Positions 40,438 through 50,919 of a stretch of 64,000 bases of DNA are shown here, piece by piece. Location: positions 32,980,085 through 33,044,084 of the forward strand of contig CM055102.1 in the NCBI GenBank assembly GCA_029204225.1, in the 5' to 3' direction. The translations under genes and the position numbers were made by a program. Under the pieces are notes generated by a model. It was not told the origin of the DNA. It ran no database searches and saw nothing but the letters and a program-made list of their open reading frames with translations. Source of the stretch: Diphasiastrum complanatum. Lineage: Eukaryota; Streptophyta; Lycopodiopsida; Lycopodiales; Lycopodiaceae. Position 1 is the first letter of the stretch. Every line of letters begins with the position of its first letter.

Positions 40438-42444
40438 ATGACTTCAATGAGTTCATACTTGTTGCAACCAAGTGAGAGATTGTCTACTTCCAATTATTCA
40501 ATATGGAAGTTGAGGATGGAGTCCATCTTGATACTCCAAGATGTGATGGACATTGTACTTGGGATTGAGGAGGAGCCTCAAGTCCTTCAAGAAGTACAAA
40601 AATACAAGAAGAGAGCTAGGATGGCTTTCCACTACATTAAGATGAATGTCTCTAATGAGATATTGAGGGAGATTGGTGATTGTTCTACATCCAAGGAAGC
40701 TTGGGATTGTCTCAAGTCCATCTATGAGGCTAAGAACACCTCTAGGCTCCTCACTCTTAGAAATCAAATATTCCAAAGTAGTCAAAAGAGTGATGAGAGT
40801 GCATCTAATTATGTTTTGAGAGTCAAGGATATTCATAGGGATCTTGCATGTATTGGTGACTCAATCAATCAAAGTGAGCTAGTCCAAGTCATTCTCAATG
40901 GCTTGAGAGATGAATATGACAACCCTGTCCAATCCTATGCTATTAAGGAGGAGCTACCAAGTTTGGAGGCCCTTCAAAGTGTGCTTATTTCTGAAGAATC
41001 AAGACAAGAGTACAAACTCTTGAGGATGGACAAGCTATCACTCAATCATGATGATGGCAAAGTTCTATTTGCCAAGCACAAAGAGAGGAGTAAGAAGCAA
41101 CACCATCACCTCTCTAATGACAAAGCTAAAGACCAAGATGGAGAGGAGGATGATACCTCTCATGCTTCTAATTCAAATCTCAAGAAGAAGATGATCAAGT
41201 GCTTTTATTGTGGCAAGAAAGGCCATTATGCCACCAATTGCTTCAAGAAGAAAAATCAACTCAATCAAGCCAACATCACCAATGAGAAAGAAGACTATAT
41301 TGCAAGTGATGGAGAAGGCTCTCTTATGGCATCAAGCTTCTCCTCTTCCACCTTCAACAAGGATGACTCATGGTATATTGATAGTGGAGCATCTTCACAT
41401 ATGTGTGGCTCCAAGCACTTTTTTTCATCTATTATGCCTTATAATGGAGTCAAGAAGACCATATACATTGCAAGTAAGCATGAGTGCAATATTGAAAGAG
41501 TAGGGATTATTCCCTTGAAGCTTGCATCTTCTAAAGATCTCTTTGTCATATTGCATGAAGATTCAATCTTGGAAGTGGCCGAGATCAAGGCTTCTCAAGA
41601 AGCATCACAAGTTATCCTTTTTGAAGGTATTCAAGTTATAATGGGGCCAATGTGTGAGGAGGAGTTTTTTCTTCATATGATTTCAAGAAGATCTTCAAGA
41701 TGCATGGCCGAGTCTTTATGGCTCACCTTACATGGCAAAGAGGGGCATCTTTCATGTTGTATTTACTACAACACATTCATATATGCTTCTCTTCCTTTGC
41801 TTGAAATGCTATCTTGCTTCATTGAATTTTTTGGATCTCAAAGTTCAAGAAAAGCTATACTAGTTTTTTATTATGCTTATGGTATGGACATGTTTCTTGT
41901 CATTATTGACTTAGATGTGTTTCCAATACTTTTTGAAAGCAAGATATTGTATTGTCAAAAGTATGCTCTTGGTTCTAGTAAGAACAAGATTGAGCTTGGT
42001 ACTCACTTTTTTGAAAATCATGTTTTCACATGTTTTGAGGCAAATTGTAAACTCCTCTTGAGATTAAGTGAAGCATCCAAAGTGGACACTTACATTCTTG
42101 AGAGAGTAACTAGCCTAAAAAAGATCAAGATAGTCTTTGATATCAAGATTAGATCCATCATGGACATAGTTCATTGTATGTGGACTAGTCAAGCTAGAAA
42201 GCATAGTCTTGATAATCATCATTGTTTCACATCTTATGATCTTGATCTCCATGATCCTTATGAGGTTTGGAAGCCTCAGATTTCTCTATTTATGGTGCAT
42301 CCATCATGCAAGTGGAACTTTCAAGGCAAAGATCATCATCAAGCATGGAGGAAGCCCATGATAATAGTGGCATATTGGTGGAGCACTCTTCAAAGGCATT
42401 GGCAAGAGATCTCTACCAAAGAGATCTTATCATGGATATGGTGA
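40438..42444 (+). CDS. Gag-partial-protease protein with unknown C-terminal domain (element B)
   Basis: An intact 668-codon frame from ATG 40438 to TGA. Residues about 8-210 form the copia Gag domain (STSNYSIWKLRMESIL, SKEAWDCLKSIYEAK, ILNGLRDEYDNPV). Residues 255-268 are a CCHC zinc knuckle (CFYCGKKGHYATNC) followed by a basic and then acidic linker. Residues 312-365 are the start of a retropepsin with D315SGAS. Homology to copia-A protease stops near residue 366, before the usual LLSV block. The last 300 or so residues match nothing I recognise; they are rich in Phe, Ile, Leu, Cys and His with hydrophobic stretches such as LLEMLSCFIEFF and FLVIIDLDVFPILF. The product is inferred to assemble particles carrying its own RNA. 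Function of the tail is unknown; it may be captured host sequence. Confidence 0.9.
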   Translation: MTSMSSYLLQPSERLSTSNYSIWKLRMESILILQDVMDIVLGIEEEPQVLQEVQKYKKRARMAFHYIKMNVSNEILREIGDCSTSKEAWDCLKSIYEAKNTSRLLTLRNQIFQSSQKSDESASNYVLRVKDIHRDLACIGDSINQSELVQVILNGLRDEYDNPVQSYAIKEELPSLEALQSVLISEESRQEYKLLRMDKLSLNHDDGKVLFAKHKERSKKQHHHLSNDKAKDQDGEEDDTSHASNSNLKKKMIKCFYCGKKGHYATNCFKKKNQLNQANITNEKEDYIASDGEGSLMASSFSSSTFNKDDSWYIDSGASSHMCGSKHFFSSIMPYNGVKKTIYIASKHECNIERVGIIPLKLASSKDLFVILHEDSILEVAEIKASQEASQVILFEGIQVIMGPMCEEEFFLHMISRRSSRCMAESLWLTLHGKEGHLSCCIYYNTFIYASLPLLEMLSCFIEFFGSQSSRKAILVFYYAYGMDMFLVIIDLDVFPILFESKILYCQKYALGSSKNKIELGTHFFENHVFTCFEANCKLLLRLSEASKVDTYILERVTSLKKIKIVFDIKIRSIMDIVHCMWTSQARKHSLDNHHCFTSYDLDLHDPYEVWKPQISLFMVHPSCKWNFQGKDHHQAWRKPMIIVAYWWSTLQRHWQEISTKEILSWIW

Positions 42445-42556
42445 GGGTGCTGCTATGATGGATCCCTTGGCTGATCTTCACTTCTTATGCATACCAAAGG
42501 ATCCACTCAAAAAGATTTACAAACTTCTCAAGTGATCTAGTACCTTTCCAAGCTAT

Positions 42557-42570
42557 TTTTTGAGGAGGAG
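42557..42570 (+). other. Polypurine tract of element B
   Basis: TTTTTGAGGAGGAG immediately before the right LTR; the same GAGGAGGAG core precedes the copia-A LTR. Confidence 0.9.
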
Positions 42571-43388
42571 TGTGAGAAATTGACTAAAATCTAGCTTGGT
42601 ATTTTTTATGATAGAAGTTTGTAAGTGAATCTCACATGTGTGGAGGATGTTCCCACGTGTGGAAAATTGTAGAGTAAATCAAAATGTTTGATATAGGGGT
42701 CTCATAGAATTTCATAGTCAAGCATCTAGGTGTAGGATGTTGATAGGGTCAAATTTGGCATAGATGGCAAATTATCCATTTCCACTTGTAATGCCACTAT
42801 TGAGCCAAAATAGAGCCAAACTTGTGCCAATTAGAGTGTAGACAAGTTTCATGCTTTTGTTTGATGAAGCTTAAGAGGTCCAATAGGATTTAGAGGTGGA
42901 ACCTTGTGAGGTCCAATAGAAAATTGAGGTGTGCTTGAATATAGTCCAATAGAATTTAGAGGTGCATGGATCAATGGTCCAATAGGATTAAGAGGTGGCA
43001 AAGTGTGATCCAATCATAGTTAAGCATAGTGGTAGCTCATGAATCTATTAGTATTATTGTACTCCTCCTTTTGGATCTAATTGATTTTGAGATTGAGTGG
43101 ATTTTGAGTGTCATTGAATTTCTAACTTTCTCTCTCTACCCGAGAGCTCATGATGGTTTTTCTCTCTCTACCCAAGGAGAGCAGCTTGTTTTTACTTAGA
43201 ATACTTTTGGAACACTTCCCACACGTGTGAGTGTGAGTTGGAAGTGATTGAATGCATGTAGTAGTGTGTTTTTGCCATAATTCAAAGATAGATTTTGAAT
43301 CTCAATCTAGTCTTGATCTTGGTGCATCTACACACCTTAGGAGATCACAAGTACATGTAGTGGACAGTCCACACGTGTGAATTCAACA
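42571..43388 (+). repeat. Right LTR of element B
   Basis: 818 bp, nearly identical to the left LTR; CACACGTGTG at 43220-43229 and 43370-43379, CACGTG core at 42654. Confidence 0.95.
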
Positions 43389-43393
43389 ATGAC

Positions 43394-44199
43394 AATCTAC
43401 ACCTAATGTAGGTATGGGATCGAAATCATCCTTGTTGAATGTCAACCCTCAGAGTGTCATGTTTCGATTTTCTAAGTATTTCTACAAGTCTCCAAGGCAT
43501 TTCTGTTTTTCCCACTTGTAGAATCAACCAAAAATTGAATCTTACTATAAATAGATTAAAAATGATTTACAAATGAGGGTAAATTCAACCGTAACAAACG
43601 TTCTAGGATGCCAAATGGCATAAGGATTCGAAACCATAATCTGTTAAGAGTTGCATGTTATTTGCGAGTGATTTCTATAAAAATTTGGACATTCACTTCC
43701 AAGAGGACAATGTTATTTGCATACTTGGAAGTTGCATAACATATGTTTCAATTGGGGATGCTTGGCAATGATATGAAAAAAGGATGGCACAAAAGGCATT
43801 GGATAAACTAGTTGATGTCGGGTTGCCAAAGAACTAGAAGACAAACATGGTGAATCTTTGCCAACCCATTAGAGATATGATAGTTATAATAAAACATATT
43901 ACAAATTATTGTGATATTCAATGGGATTTAATATTCGAAGACTATTCAGCTAATCTGACATTATCCTTCTTCACAACTCTAATGTACAAGTATTGATGTT
44001 TGTAGAATGATAAAACAAAAGTCTCGAGCCTATGACTCTTTTCCGGGCAAAATGTCTTTTGTCCGGCTCATTCCATAATGTGTAGTAGGCTATAGATTGG
44101 GGGAAGGAGTTAATTGAGACTCTAGAGTCACTAAACTTGAATGCTTAAATTGTGATGCATGTGTAGTCAAAATCTTAGAACGTGCTAACTGTTGCCTTG
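43394..44199. other. Continuation of copia-A flank, nothing else recognised
   Basis: Expected to begin with the rest of the copia-A 3' LTR. With no second copy available, its end cannot be placed. Confidence 0.4.
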
Positions 44200-45185
44200 A
44201 AAGTTGAGGCTTGAGCCTTGGCCTTAGGAGAATTGGCAAGGCCCAAAACGTTGCAGGTGGACCCTGGCAGTAGTTGGCAATTGGACCTGTCGCAGAACTC
44301 TGAATTTTGCATGCTTTCCTTGCATTGCAAAATAGCACATGCCTTTTATTATTTTAATTCTGAGCAAACAAGCCTTCAGCCAGCTTGATTGGCGCTTCCA
44401 TATCATTATAAAGTCCAGTACTTCCTTCATTCAAGTCTCACTCTCGAGCCTCAAGTGATTTTTATAATCTGAATTTGGCATTTGCCAGCAGTCCTTATCT
44501 TGAGACATGCTAATCACTTACAGCTTGTTTCAGAATTGTTTCAGAATTCATCGAATTCCACTCATGATATTGCAGGTTCGAGCTTAGTCAAGTTCTTATC
44601 AATCATACAGAGGGACGCTACTTATCACAGGTAAGAAATTGAAGTTATACCCCTTAACCCATCAACTATATTCACTCACTGCTCTTGCAATCTGATTCAT
44701 GAATCATGTGGTCGTTTAAGATGAATCAAGTCATTTGTCTCTTGCATAATAATCCAGTTTATAGACTGAGACAATGCTATTGCTCATTCGATAACGAAGT
44801 GTCTTTCACTTTTTGTTCATTGCTTCATTTGACCAGACAGATGAATACTAACTTGCAATGAGTTCGCTGTTGCTTATGCTGATAGTGAACACCTAATCAA
44901 GCAATTACGCATTGACTAACAGGTCCACCCTGCGATAATCATAGCTTTGCGGCTCAGAGTATCAACGTCCACTCAGCTATGTATCCTTCAGTGATCGTTT
45001 TAGCGCAAGCATCTGTAGTCGTGCAAACTGAGATCAACTCCAAGGAAAAACCACCAAAATCGATGAAGAAGTCCCAACTTGCAGGTCCAAAAAGGGATCA
45101 CGGATTCCTACGGCGCTTCCTCAGCACGAAGTTTACTCTGAACGTTAACGAAAAGTCAAAATGAGCGAAGTGGAGCTCACATGCC
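44200..45185 (+). pseudogene. Gene-5'-end-like segment, copy 1 (promoter, leader intron, start of ORF)
   Basis: Homologous over about 980 bp to 62625-63600 in inverted orientation. Visible in order: conserved CATTGCAAAATAGCAC, a TATA-like ATTATAAAGTCC at about 44405, a leader, a candidate donor CACAG/GTAAGAAATT at 44636, and an acceptor CTAACAG before 44922. An open frame then runs to 45164, with VHSAMYPSVIVLAQASVVVQ and TEINSKEKPPKSMKKSQ. I do not recognise the protein. Conservation between copies is strongest in the AQAS..VQTEINS stretch. It may be the 5' end of a duplicated host gene or sequence carried by a transposon. Confidence 0.4.
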
Positions 45186-45799
45186 ATAGCATTCTTAGGT
45201 GGCAATGATCGAAAGGAGGCGAAACACCGCATCTGCGAGTAAGCGGAGGAATGTTATGGCTGCAGAGGTCCAAATTCCTCGGTGAAATTAAAAGTGGACT
45301 AGGATGCTGGATGCTGCAATCCGCCTAATTTGGCGATATTCAATCTTTGATTCAAACGCTGAGTATGATACCGTATCGTGAGTTTCCAAATCCAAATAAA
45401 AAATATTCAGTCTTTATAGATACTATCGATCAGCCCGAGTGTAGCTTCTGTATTTGTGCAATATAGCAGGTTATAGTTTAAATTTAGCTTCAAGAAGTGA
45501 TGAACGTGATAGAAAAATTCGCAGAAGCTCAAATGTAGAAAACAAGAATTATGTAGTTTCTACTATTGCAACATATGGCAGACTACAATTACAGATCTAC
45601 TGCATAAATAATGGGCGGAAGAGAAAATGAATCAGTCAAACATAAAACAATTGCAGATTACTGCGTCTAATGCACTCTTGCATTTATATCATCTGAATTA
45701 CAGATTAGAACAAACTTTGTGCGCTGTTTGGATCTCAAACAGCGCGTTACCGCAAGAGAACTACTCTCTCTTACGAACAGCTAGTATCATGTACTAACG
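45186..45799. other. Intergenic; probably includes part of a copia LTR
   Basis: No coding sequence. The LTR that ends at 46206 may extend into this stretch, but its outer boundary is not identifiable. Confidence 0.3.
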
Positions 45800-46206
45800 T
45801 CTTCTAATTGTTTGTGTCTCATTTATCTTATATATAGAGAATAGAGAGACAACTGATCTAATCTCTAGTAATTAGAAGAACATCCTAATTCTAATTTCTT
45901 CTGGTTAGTTGTCCTTGTCCACTTTTGCTTTCCCACATTCCGTTATTCGCATTGTCTTTTCACGCTCTGGTTCTAATTTCGCAAAAGTGCGAAATATGCG
46001 AAATATGCGACAAGCCCCCAAAATCCCTAACTTACAAAATTGGCTTTGCTAAAAAGCGAAGGCAAAAGTGAAAATTCTGAAGCTTACTAGAATGCCGAAG
46101 GCCGAAACTGTCAAAGGCCCAAAAACCCGAAAGCCAAAAAACCGAAAAAGCCGAAAGCCGAAAGCCGAAAATCCCGAAAGCTTCCAAAGTTCACATATTT
46201 CCAACA
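45800..46206 (-). repeat. 3' LTR of copia-D (outer end not defined)
   Basis: On the minus strand this starts TGTTGGAAATATGTG directly after a purine tract (TTCAAGAGGGAGC, complement of 46207-46219). About 45960-46195 is packed with GCGAA and CCGAA(A/G) motifs, like those in the LTRs of the 27.7-33.5 kb element. The true left edge may lie nearer 45500. Confidence 0.6.
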
Positions 46207-46231
46207 GCTCCCTCTTGAACTGAGGAAACTT

Positions 46232-47720
46232 TCATCTGACTCCCATTGACATTCTCTTTTTTTCGAACTGGATCTTGTTCAGAGGCTTTGTGAGTACATC
46301 TGCCATCATGTCGGATGATTTAACATATTGAATCATCAACTCCTTTTTCGGAATCAAATCTCTGATGTGGTGGTACTTCAGTGGAATGTTCTTGGTTTTG
46401 GAGTGAAAAACAGGATCCTCGGTGAGGTGGATTGTACTTTGGCTATCCATATACATTATAATGGGATGAACCTGTGGTTCACTCAATTCGTTCAATAGCA
46501 TTTGAAGCCACACTATCTCATTTGTGTTTTTAGATGCAGCAACATATTCTGCTTCACACGAGGACTGAGCAACCAAGGTCTGCTTCTTGCATACCCAATT
46601 TACTAATGATCCGCAAAGCACAAAACATCCACCAGAGACAGACTTATTGGTCATCTCTGCTGCTAACCCAAGTGTCATCACTATATGCAAATAATTCAAA
46701 ATTAGAATTACTATGGAAGGTAATCCCATACCTAGTTGTACTTTTAATGTACTGAACAACTCTCTTGGCCATTCTCCAATGCTTCTTGCCTGAATTACCA
46801 GCGAATTGGCCAAGTGAGTATACCACGACAACAATGTCAGGTCTAGTGCAAACTGCCAGGTACATAAGGCTGCCAATAAGGTTCTGGTATGGCATTGTTG
46901 TCATTCTCCCCTGTTCTGCATCATCCTTTTGGGCAGTCATCCTTGGTCAATCTTGTTAGGAGTGCGTTTTTCTTTGCACTCTGTCATCTTGTAATCTTTC
47001 AAAATCTTCAGCGCATATTTTTCTTGTGTTAAGCGGAGAATTCCTCTGCATCTGTCCCTGTCTATCTGCAGTCCCACACATATCTGCGCTTCTTCGAGAT
47101 CTGAAATCTCAAACTCATCAGATATCAGAGTTTTTATTTTCTGGATTAATTTTAGGCAATTCTCTATTACTGGAGAATCATCAACAAACAATGTTATGAA
47201 TACAAAACTGTTACCATCTCTGATTGTATATATATTACAGTCAGATCACAAGGCATGCATTCCGATTGACTTAAGATAAAGATCAATTTTACTATGCCAT
47301 GCTCTTGCAGCCTGTTTCAATCCATAAATGCATTTTGTCAGTCTACATACAAATTCTGGATGATTTTCATCCACAAAACCTTCTAGTTGTAACATATATA
47401 TTTCTTCATCAATGTTCCCATATAGGCTGCTTTCACATCAATTTGGTGAATTTCTAGATTGTACCTCGTAGCATATGCTAAGAGTGTTCTTATGCTGGCC
47501 ATTTTCACTGTGGGAGAGAAGGTTTCAAAATAATCGATTCCTTCCTTTTGTGAGAAACCTCTTGCCACTAATATGGCTTTGTAGCGGACCACTACACCTA
47601 CTGCATTTGTTTTCCTTTTGAAAAACCATTTGTTGCTTATAGCTTTTCTTCCAACAGGTAACGTTGTCAATTCCCATGCTTTGTTCCTTTCCATGGATTG
47701 CAGTTCTTCCTGCATGGCTT
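46232..47720 (-). pseudogene. Copia-D reverse transcriptase and RNase H
   Basis: Minus-strand blocks in order: WHQAMQEELQSMERNKAWEL, SNKWFFKRKTNAVGVVVRYK, LVARGFSQKEGIDYFETFSP and HQIDVKAAYMGTLMKKYICY. A frameshifted middle holds FVDDSPVIENCLKL (YVDD region, 47190), then GLQIDRDRCRGILRLTQEKY, a frameshifted LGQFAG/RVVQYIKSTTRYG block, and RNase H with SSCEAEYVAASKNTNEIVWL, YMDSQSTIHLTEDPVFHSKT and MMADVLTKPLNKIQFEKKR. Several frameshifts and stops break it. Confidence 0.87.
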
Positions 47721-48832
47721 GATGCCATTGCTTATTTTCACTGCTCTAGTCTGCTTTTTGAAAAGTTTCTGGCTCTTCTGTGATCCCACAAAAGTCTGTG
47801 TATACATGACTCATCTCAGCATTCTCAATCACCTTCAGTGAAGGTGTTCGTGACCTCACTGGTCAGGTCATTGTCATCTGACGCCCTTCCACTAGTCTTG
47901 CCTCTACGATTCCAGATTGTCTTGCTTGTACTTGAACTTGTACGTTCTATCTATGCCCCTCATCTAGTGCCAGTACTAGTTGAGCTGGGGGATCAGATCC
48001 TGAAAACTGTCCTTCATCAAATTTGACATCTCTACTGACAAGAATTTTCTTGGTCAGTGGATCGTACAACTTGTATCCAGCTACCTCAGACGGGTATCCA
48101 ATAAAGATAACTTTGGAAAACTTTTCATTCAATTTCTTTCTCTTTCAATCTAGTGTGTGCATATAGGCATCACATCCAAAAATCTTGACATGTGAGAGGT
48201 CTGTCCTTTGCCAAACCATACTTCATATGGGGTCTTGCCCCTAACAGCCGTTGTCAATGTTCAATTCTGCATGTAAGTTGAAGCTGCCACTGCGGCTTCC
48301 CAGAATTCCTTAGGTAACCCTGACTGAATCAACATGCACCGGACTACATCCATCAGCGTCATGTTCTTTCTTTCCGCCACACTGTTATGTTGTGGGATAT
48401 AAGGAATGGTGTATTTCCCTAAAAATTCCTTCCTTTCTACAGTGCTCTTTGAATTCGTTGCTAGTATACTCCCCTCCATTGTCAGATCGTAGTGCCTTCA
48501 ATTTGCTATGTAGCTTCTTTCTGCATAGGCTTGAAAGGACTTGAACTTTGCAAAGACTTTTGATTTTAATTTCAAAACATAAATCACAGTCATATGACCG
48601 TAATCATCAATAAATGTGACAAAATATCTTGATCCTGATATTGAGTCAACCGCCATTGGTCCACACAGATATGAGTGTACCAGCTCAAGTGGCGCCTTTG
48701 CTCTGGTCGCCTCTCCTGAGAAAGATTCCCAGCTTTGTTTCTCTAGAGCACAAATCTAACAGAAATTTGGATGTGGTTGGGTAACATTCACCCCCGTCGC
48801 CAGACCTTCCTTTGTCATCTGATAGAGCATTT
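47721..48832 (-). pseudogene. Copia-D pre-integrase, integrase and linker
   Basis: Starts at 48832 within the GAG-pre-integrase zone (MLYQMTKEGLATGVNV...ICALEKQ, with one Cys of the pair lost to a stop). Then come LELVHSYLCGPMAV, YFVTFIDDYGHMTVIYVLK, a frameshifted LRSDNGGEYTSNEFKEHC, a YIPQHNSVAERKNMTLMD block at 48410, VKIFGCDAYMH, and 48132-47947 with KVIFIGYPSEVAGYKLYD and SRDVKFDEGQF. Gag and the 5' LTR are missing, so the element is 5'-truncated at about 48833 against copia-E sequence. Confidence 0.85.
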
Positions 48833-49288
48833 TCATGTTGATATGTCATCTTCCTTCACTTCATCATAAGTCAAACGTTCATTGGTTTGAAAGATGCCAG
48901 ATAAGAGATCATAAATTGCTTCATACATCTCAAGTTGCATCTTCTCTCTTGTCAATCTTTTTATCCCTCTTTGGATAGATGATCTAGGAAAGCCACCCAT
49001 GTCACGACTCTCCATCAGTCTCTCAAACCACTTGGAGAGCTTCATATTAGGTGGTATGCTTACTGGTACATCCTTTTCCTTGCGTTTGTCACCTGCAACT
49101 TTGATTCTCTTTGCACCAAATGATTTATTCCTACCTCTCCAACCCATCTTCCGAGATTGACTGATGTTATCATGGGGTGCCTCCCTTTGTGCATCGTTAG
49201 GAAGATCAACAAATGGTCTTTCATCAAGAGGAAGTCTCACTATGCCACTTGATCTTTTCAACTTCTCAACACCCTCATCCTTGTACAT
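48833..49288 (-). pseudogene. Unassigned 151-codon open frame after copia-E linker
   Basis: Begins in the linker of copia-E (MYKDEGVEKLKRSSGIVRLP, preceded in frame by a stop and HNAIFDE). It continues into a Lys/Arg-rich and then acidic helical sequence (SKWFERLMESRDMGGFPRSS, LTREKMQLEMYEAIYDLLSG) that is not a copia domain I recognise. It could be a lineage-specific spacer between integrase and RT, or a fusion made when copia-D arrived. The frame is intact, but both surrounding elements are dead. Confidence 0.4.
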
Positions 49289-49680
49289 TTTTTATTCATC
49301 AAAGATAGCATTGTGCATTTTCCTTTCCAAAGGTCCATAGCACCTATGGCCATTTACATGATCATCATACCCTAAGAAGATACATTTAAAATCTTTCACA
49401 TCAAGCTTACCCCCTCTTCCTTAGGAAGTATGTCTACAAAGGCCTTACATCCAAAGATTCGCAAGTGATTCACCTTTGGCTTCTTCTTTGTGAATGTCTT
49501 CTCAGGTGTTATCTGTGGTACTGCAATGGTAGGACTCCTATTCTAGAGATAAACGTAGTATTGCATGCTTCTACCCAAAGCCCTTTGGTAGTTTCATCTT
49601 AACAAGCATAGATCTGGCAGTCTCTACAATCATATGATTCTGTTGCTCAGCTACACCATTGAGTTCTAATCAAGAGAAAA
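49289..49680 (-). pseudogene. Copia-E integrase C-terminal remnant
   Basis: Minus-strand pieces in order: NGVAEQQNHMIVETARSMLV and KMKLPKGFG (the E-containing integrase block), then VNHLRIFGCKAFVDILPKEE, FKCIFLGYDDHVNGH and RCYGPLERKMHNAIFDE, with several frame changes. It lies just left of the gypsy insertion and may be the downstream part of the copia whose gag is at 61.5-62.4 kb. Confidence 0.75.
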
Positions 49681-49861
49681 ACCAAGAATCAAATGATCAT
49701 CATACTTGGCAATCAAAGCAATAGAGTTATGAGGACAAGTAGGTTCCCACAATTTCAGATTAAGAGATCAAAAATCTTGGGAATAATAGTAAAGGTGTTC
49801 TGCATCGAAAACTGGTCAAAAGACAAGTGCAGAACAATGTCAAGAACCTAATATGCAATAT
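49681..49861. other. Copia-E flank to the gypsy target site
   Basis: Short decayed stretch ending in AATAT (49857-49861), the gypsy target duplication. Confidence 0.5.
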
Positions 49862-50876
49862 TGTGGTGGCCTAGTCGTTATAGATTTTCACAAAAATGAT
49901 GAATTATGTAGTATAAAAGGTTTAATCGTTCCCCAAGAGAGAGAATAATCTCATCTTTTGCATGGTAAATGTATATATGATGGTAAACGGACTGGTATGT
50001 ATAAAATTCACAACGAATACTACAGCGACATAACTGGTTATCCAAAGATATTTGGGTAAATTGACATCCAGGAAGACCAATGATGAAATGTTTTGGTCAA
50101 GGTTTGTAAATGTAAGGATTACTTTATCTTTCAAGCTTTTCAGGAAACAGTCAGAACTGACAGCAACTAGCAATTAGATTCAATAAGCAGAATCACATTA
50201 GCTAAAGATTCTTCTTAATCAAACACAGAGAATTAGTCTTTATCGCAAAAAGCAAGCAAAACAGAGCCTCAAACAATCTTGTTATTTGAACACATAGCTC
50301 ATTCAGAAATGAAAGAAGGTCTGCTAAGAAATGATGCTTAACAGCTTCGGCTAATACCCTGCACACATTAGTCAGAATTGTTACTTGCTGGTGTCGCCTA
50401 AAAATCCATGTTAGAGTAGCTGAAATTCTGTATAATATAAGAAATGTGTGTGACACAAACAGAACAGTATCACAATCATCCACAGATCATACAGAGTGTG
50501 TTCGCACATATGATAAGAAGTAATTCTGTGAAAGATAGCAGAAAAGAAAAGAATGCTCAAGCTATAGGAACTCGCTCTTCTCTCTATTGATACTCAACTC
50601 TGCGTAGAAATGCGTCAGTACAATGGCACGAAGTGTCAACCTTATAGGAACGATCACCGGTCCTCAATGTCGTTTACGAACCGTTAAATGTCGATTCTGG
50701 ACTTCTATTGCATCTTTTTAGAACGTCGCAACTTCTACTTATAATATAAATTTACAAAGTGTGAAATAGGCCTTTACATGTATTTAGGCACTATAACACA
50801 TTTTACGTACATGAAAATTGAAAAATTTTACAATATATGACATAACTCAGATAATGTAAAATCATAAGTCTCCACA
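49862..50876 (-). repeat. 3' LTR of the gypsy element
   Basis: 1,015 bp, TGTGGTGGCC to GTCTCCACA in plus orientation; direct-repeat partner at 60445. Confidence 0.95.
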
Positions 50877-50892
50877 TATCCTCTTCCTCAAC
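50877..50892 (-). other. Polypurine tract of the gypsy element
   Basis: Minus strand TTGAGGAAGAGGATA immediately before the 3' LTR. Confidence 0.75.
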
Positions 50893-50919
50893 TGTGCAGC
50901 GACTCGCCAACAATCTGAT

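Larger units (their letters stand above)
38864..43388 (+). mobile_element. Element B: complete non-autonomous copia (Gag-only, TR-GAG-like)
   Basis: A structurally complete LTR retrotransposon of 4,525 bp: LTRs 38864-39680 and 42571-43388, perfect target duplication ATGAC at 38859-38863 and 43389-43393, primer site TGGTATCAGAGCC at 39681, polypurine tract TTTTTGAGGAGGAG before the right LTR, and one long ORF. The LTRs differ at only about 15 positions by eye, so the insertion is young. Integrase, RT and RNase H are absent and must be supplied by another element. Structure is seen directly; dependence on a partner is inferred. Confidence 0.95.

Noticed and set aside
44090-44430. Minus-strand frames of 68-82 codons
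   Set aside because: They oppose the direction implied by the conserved promoter-like segment and have no motif.
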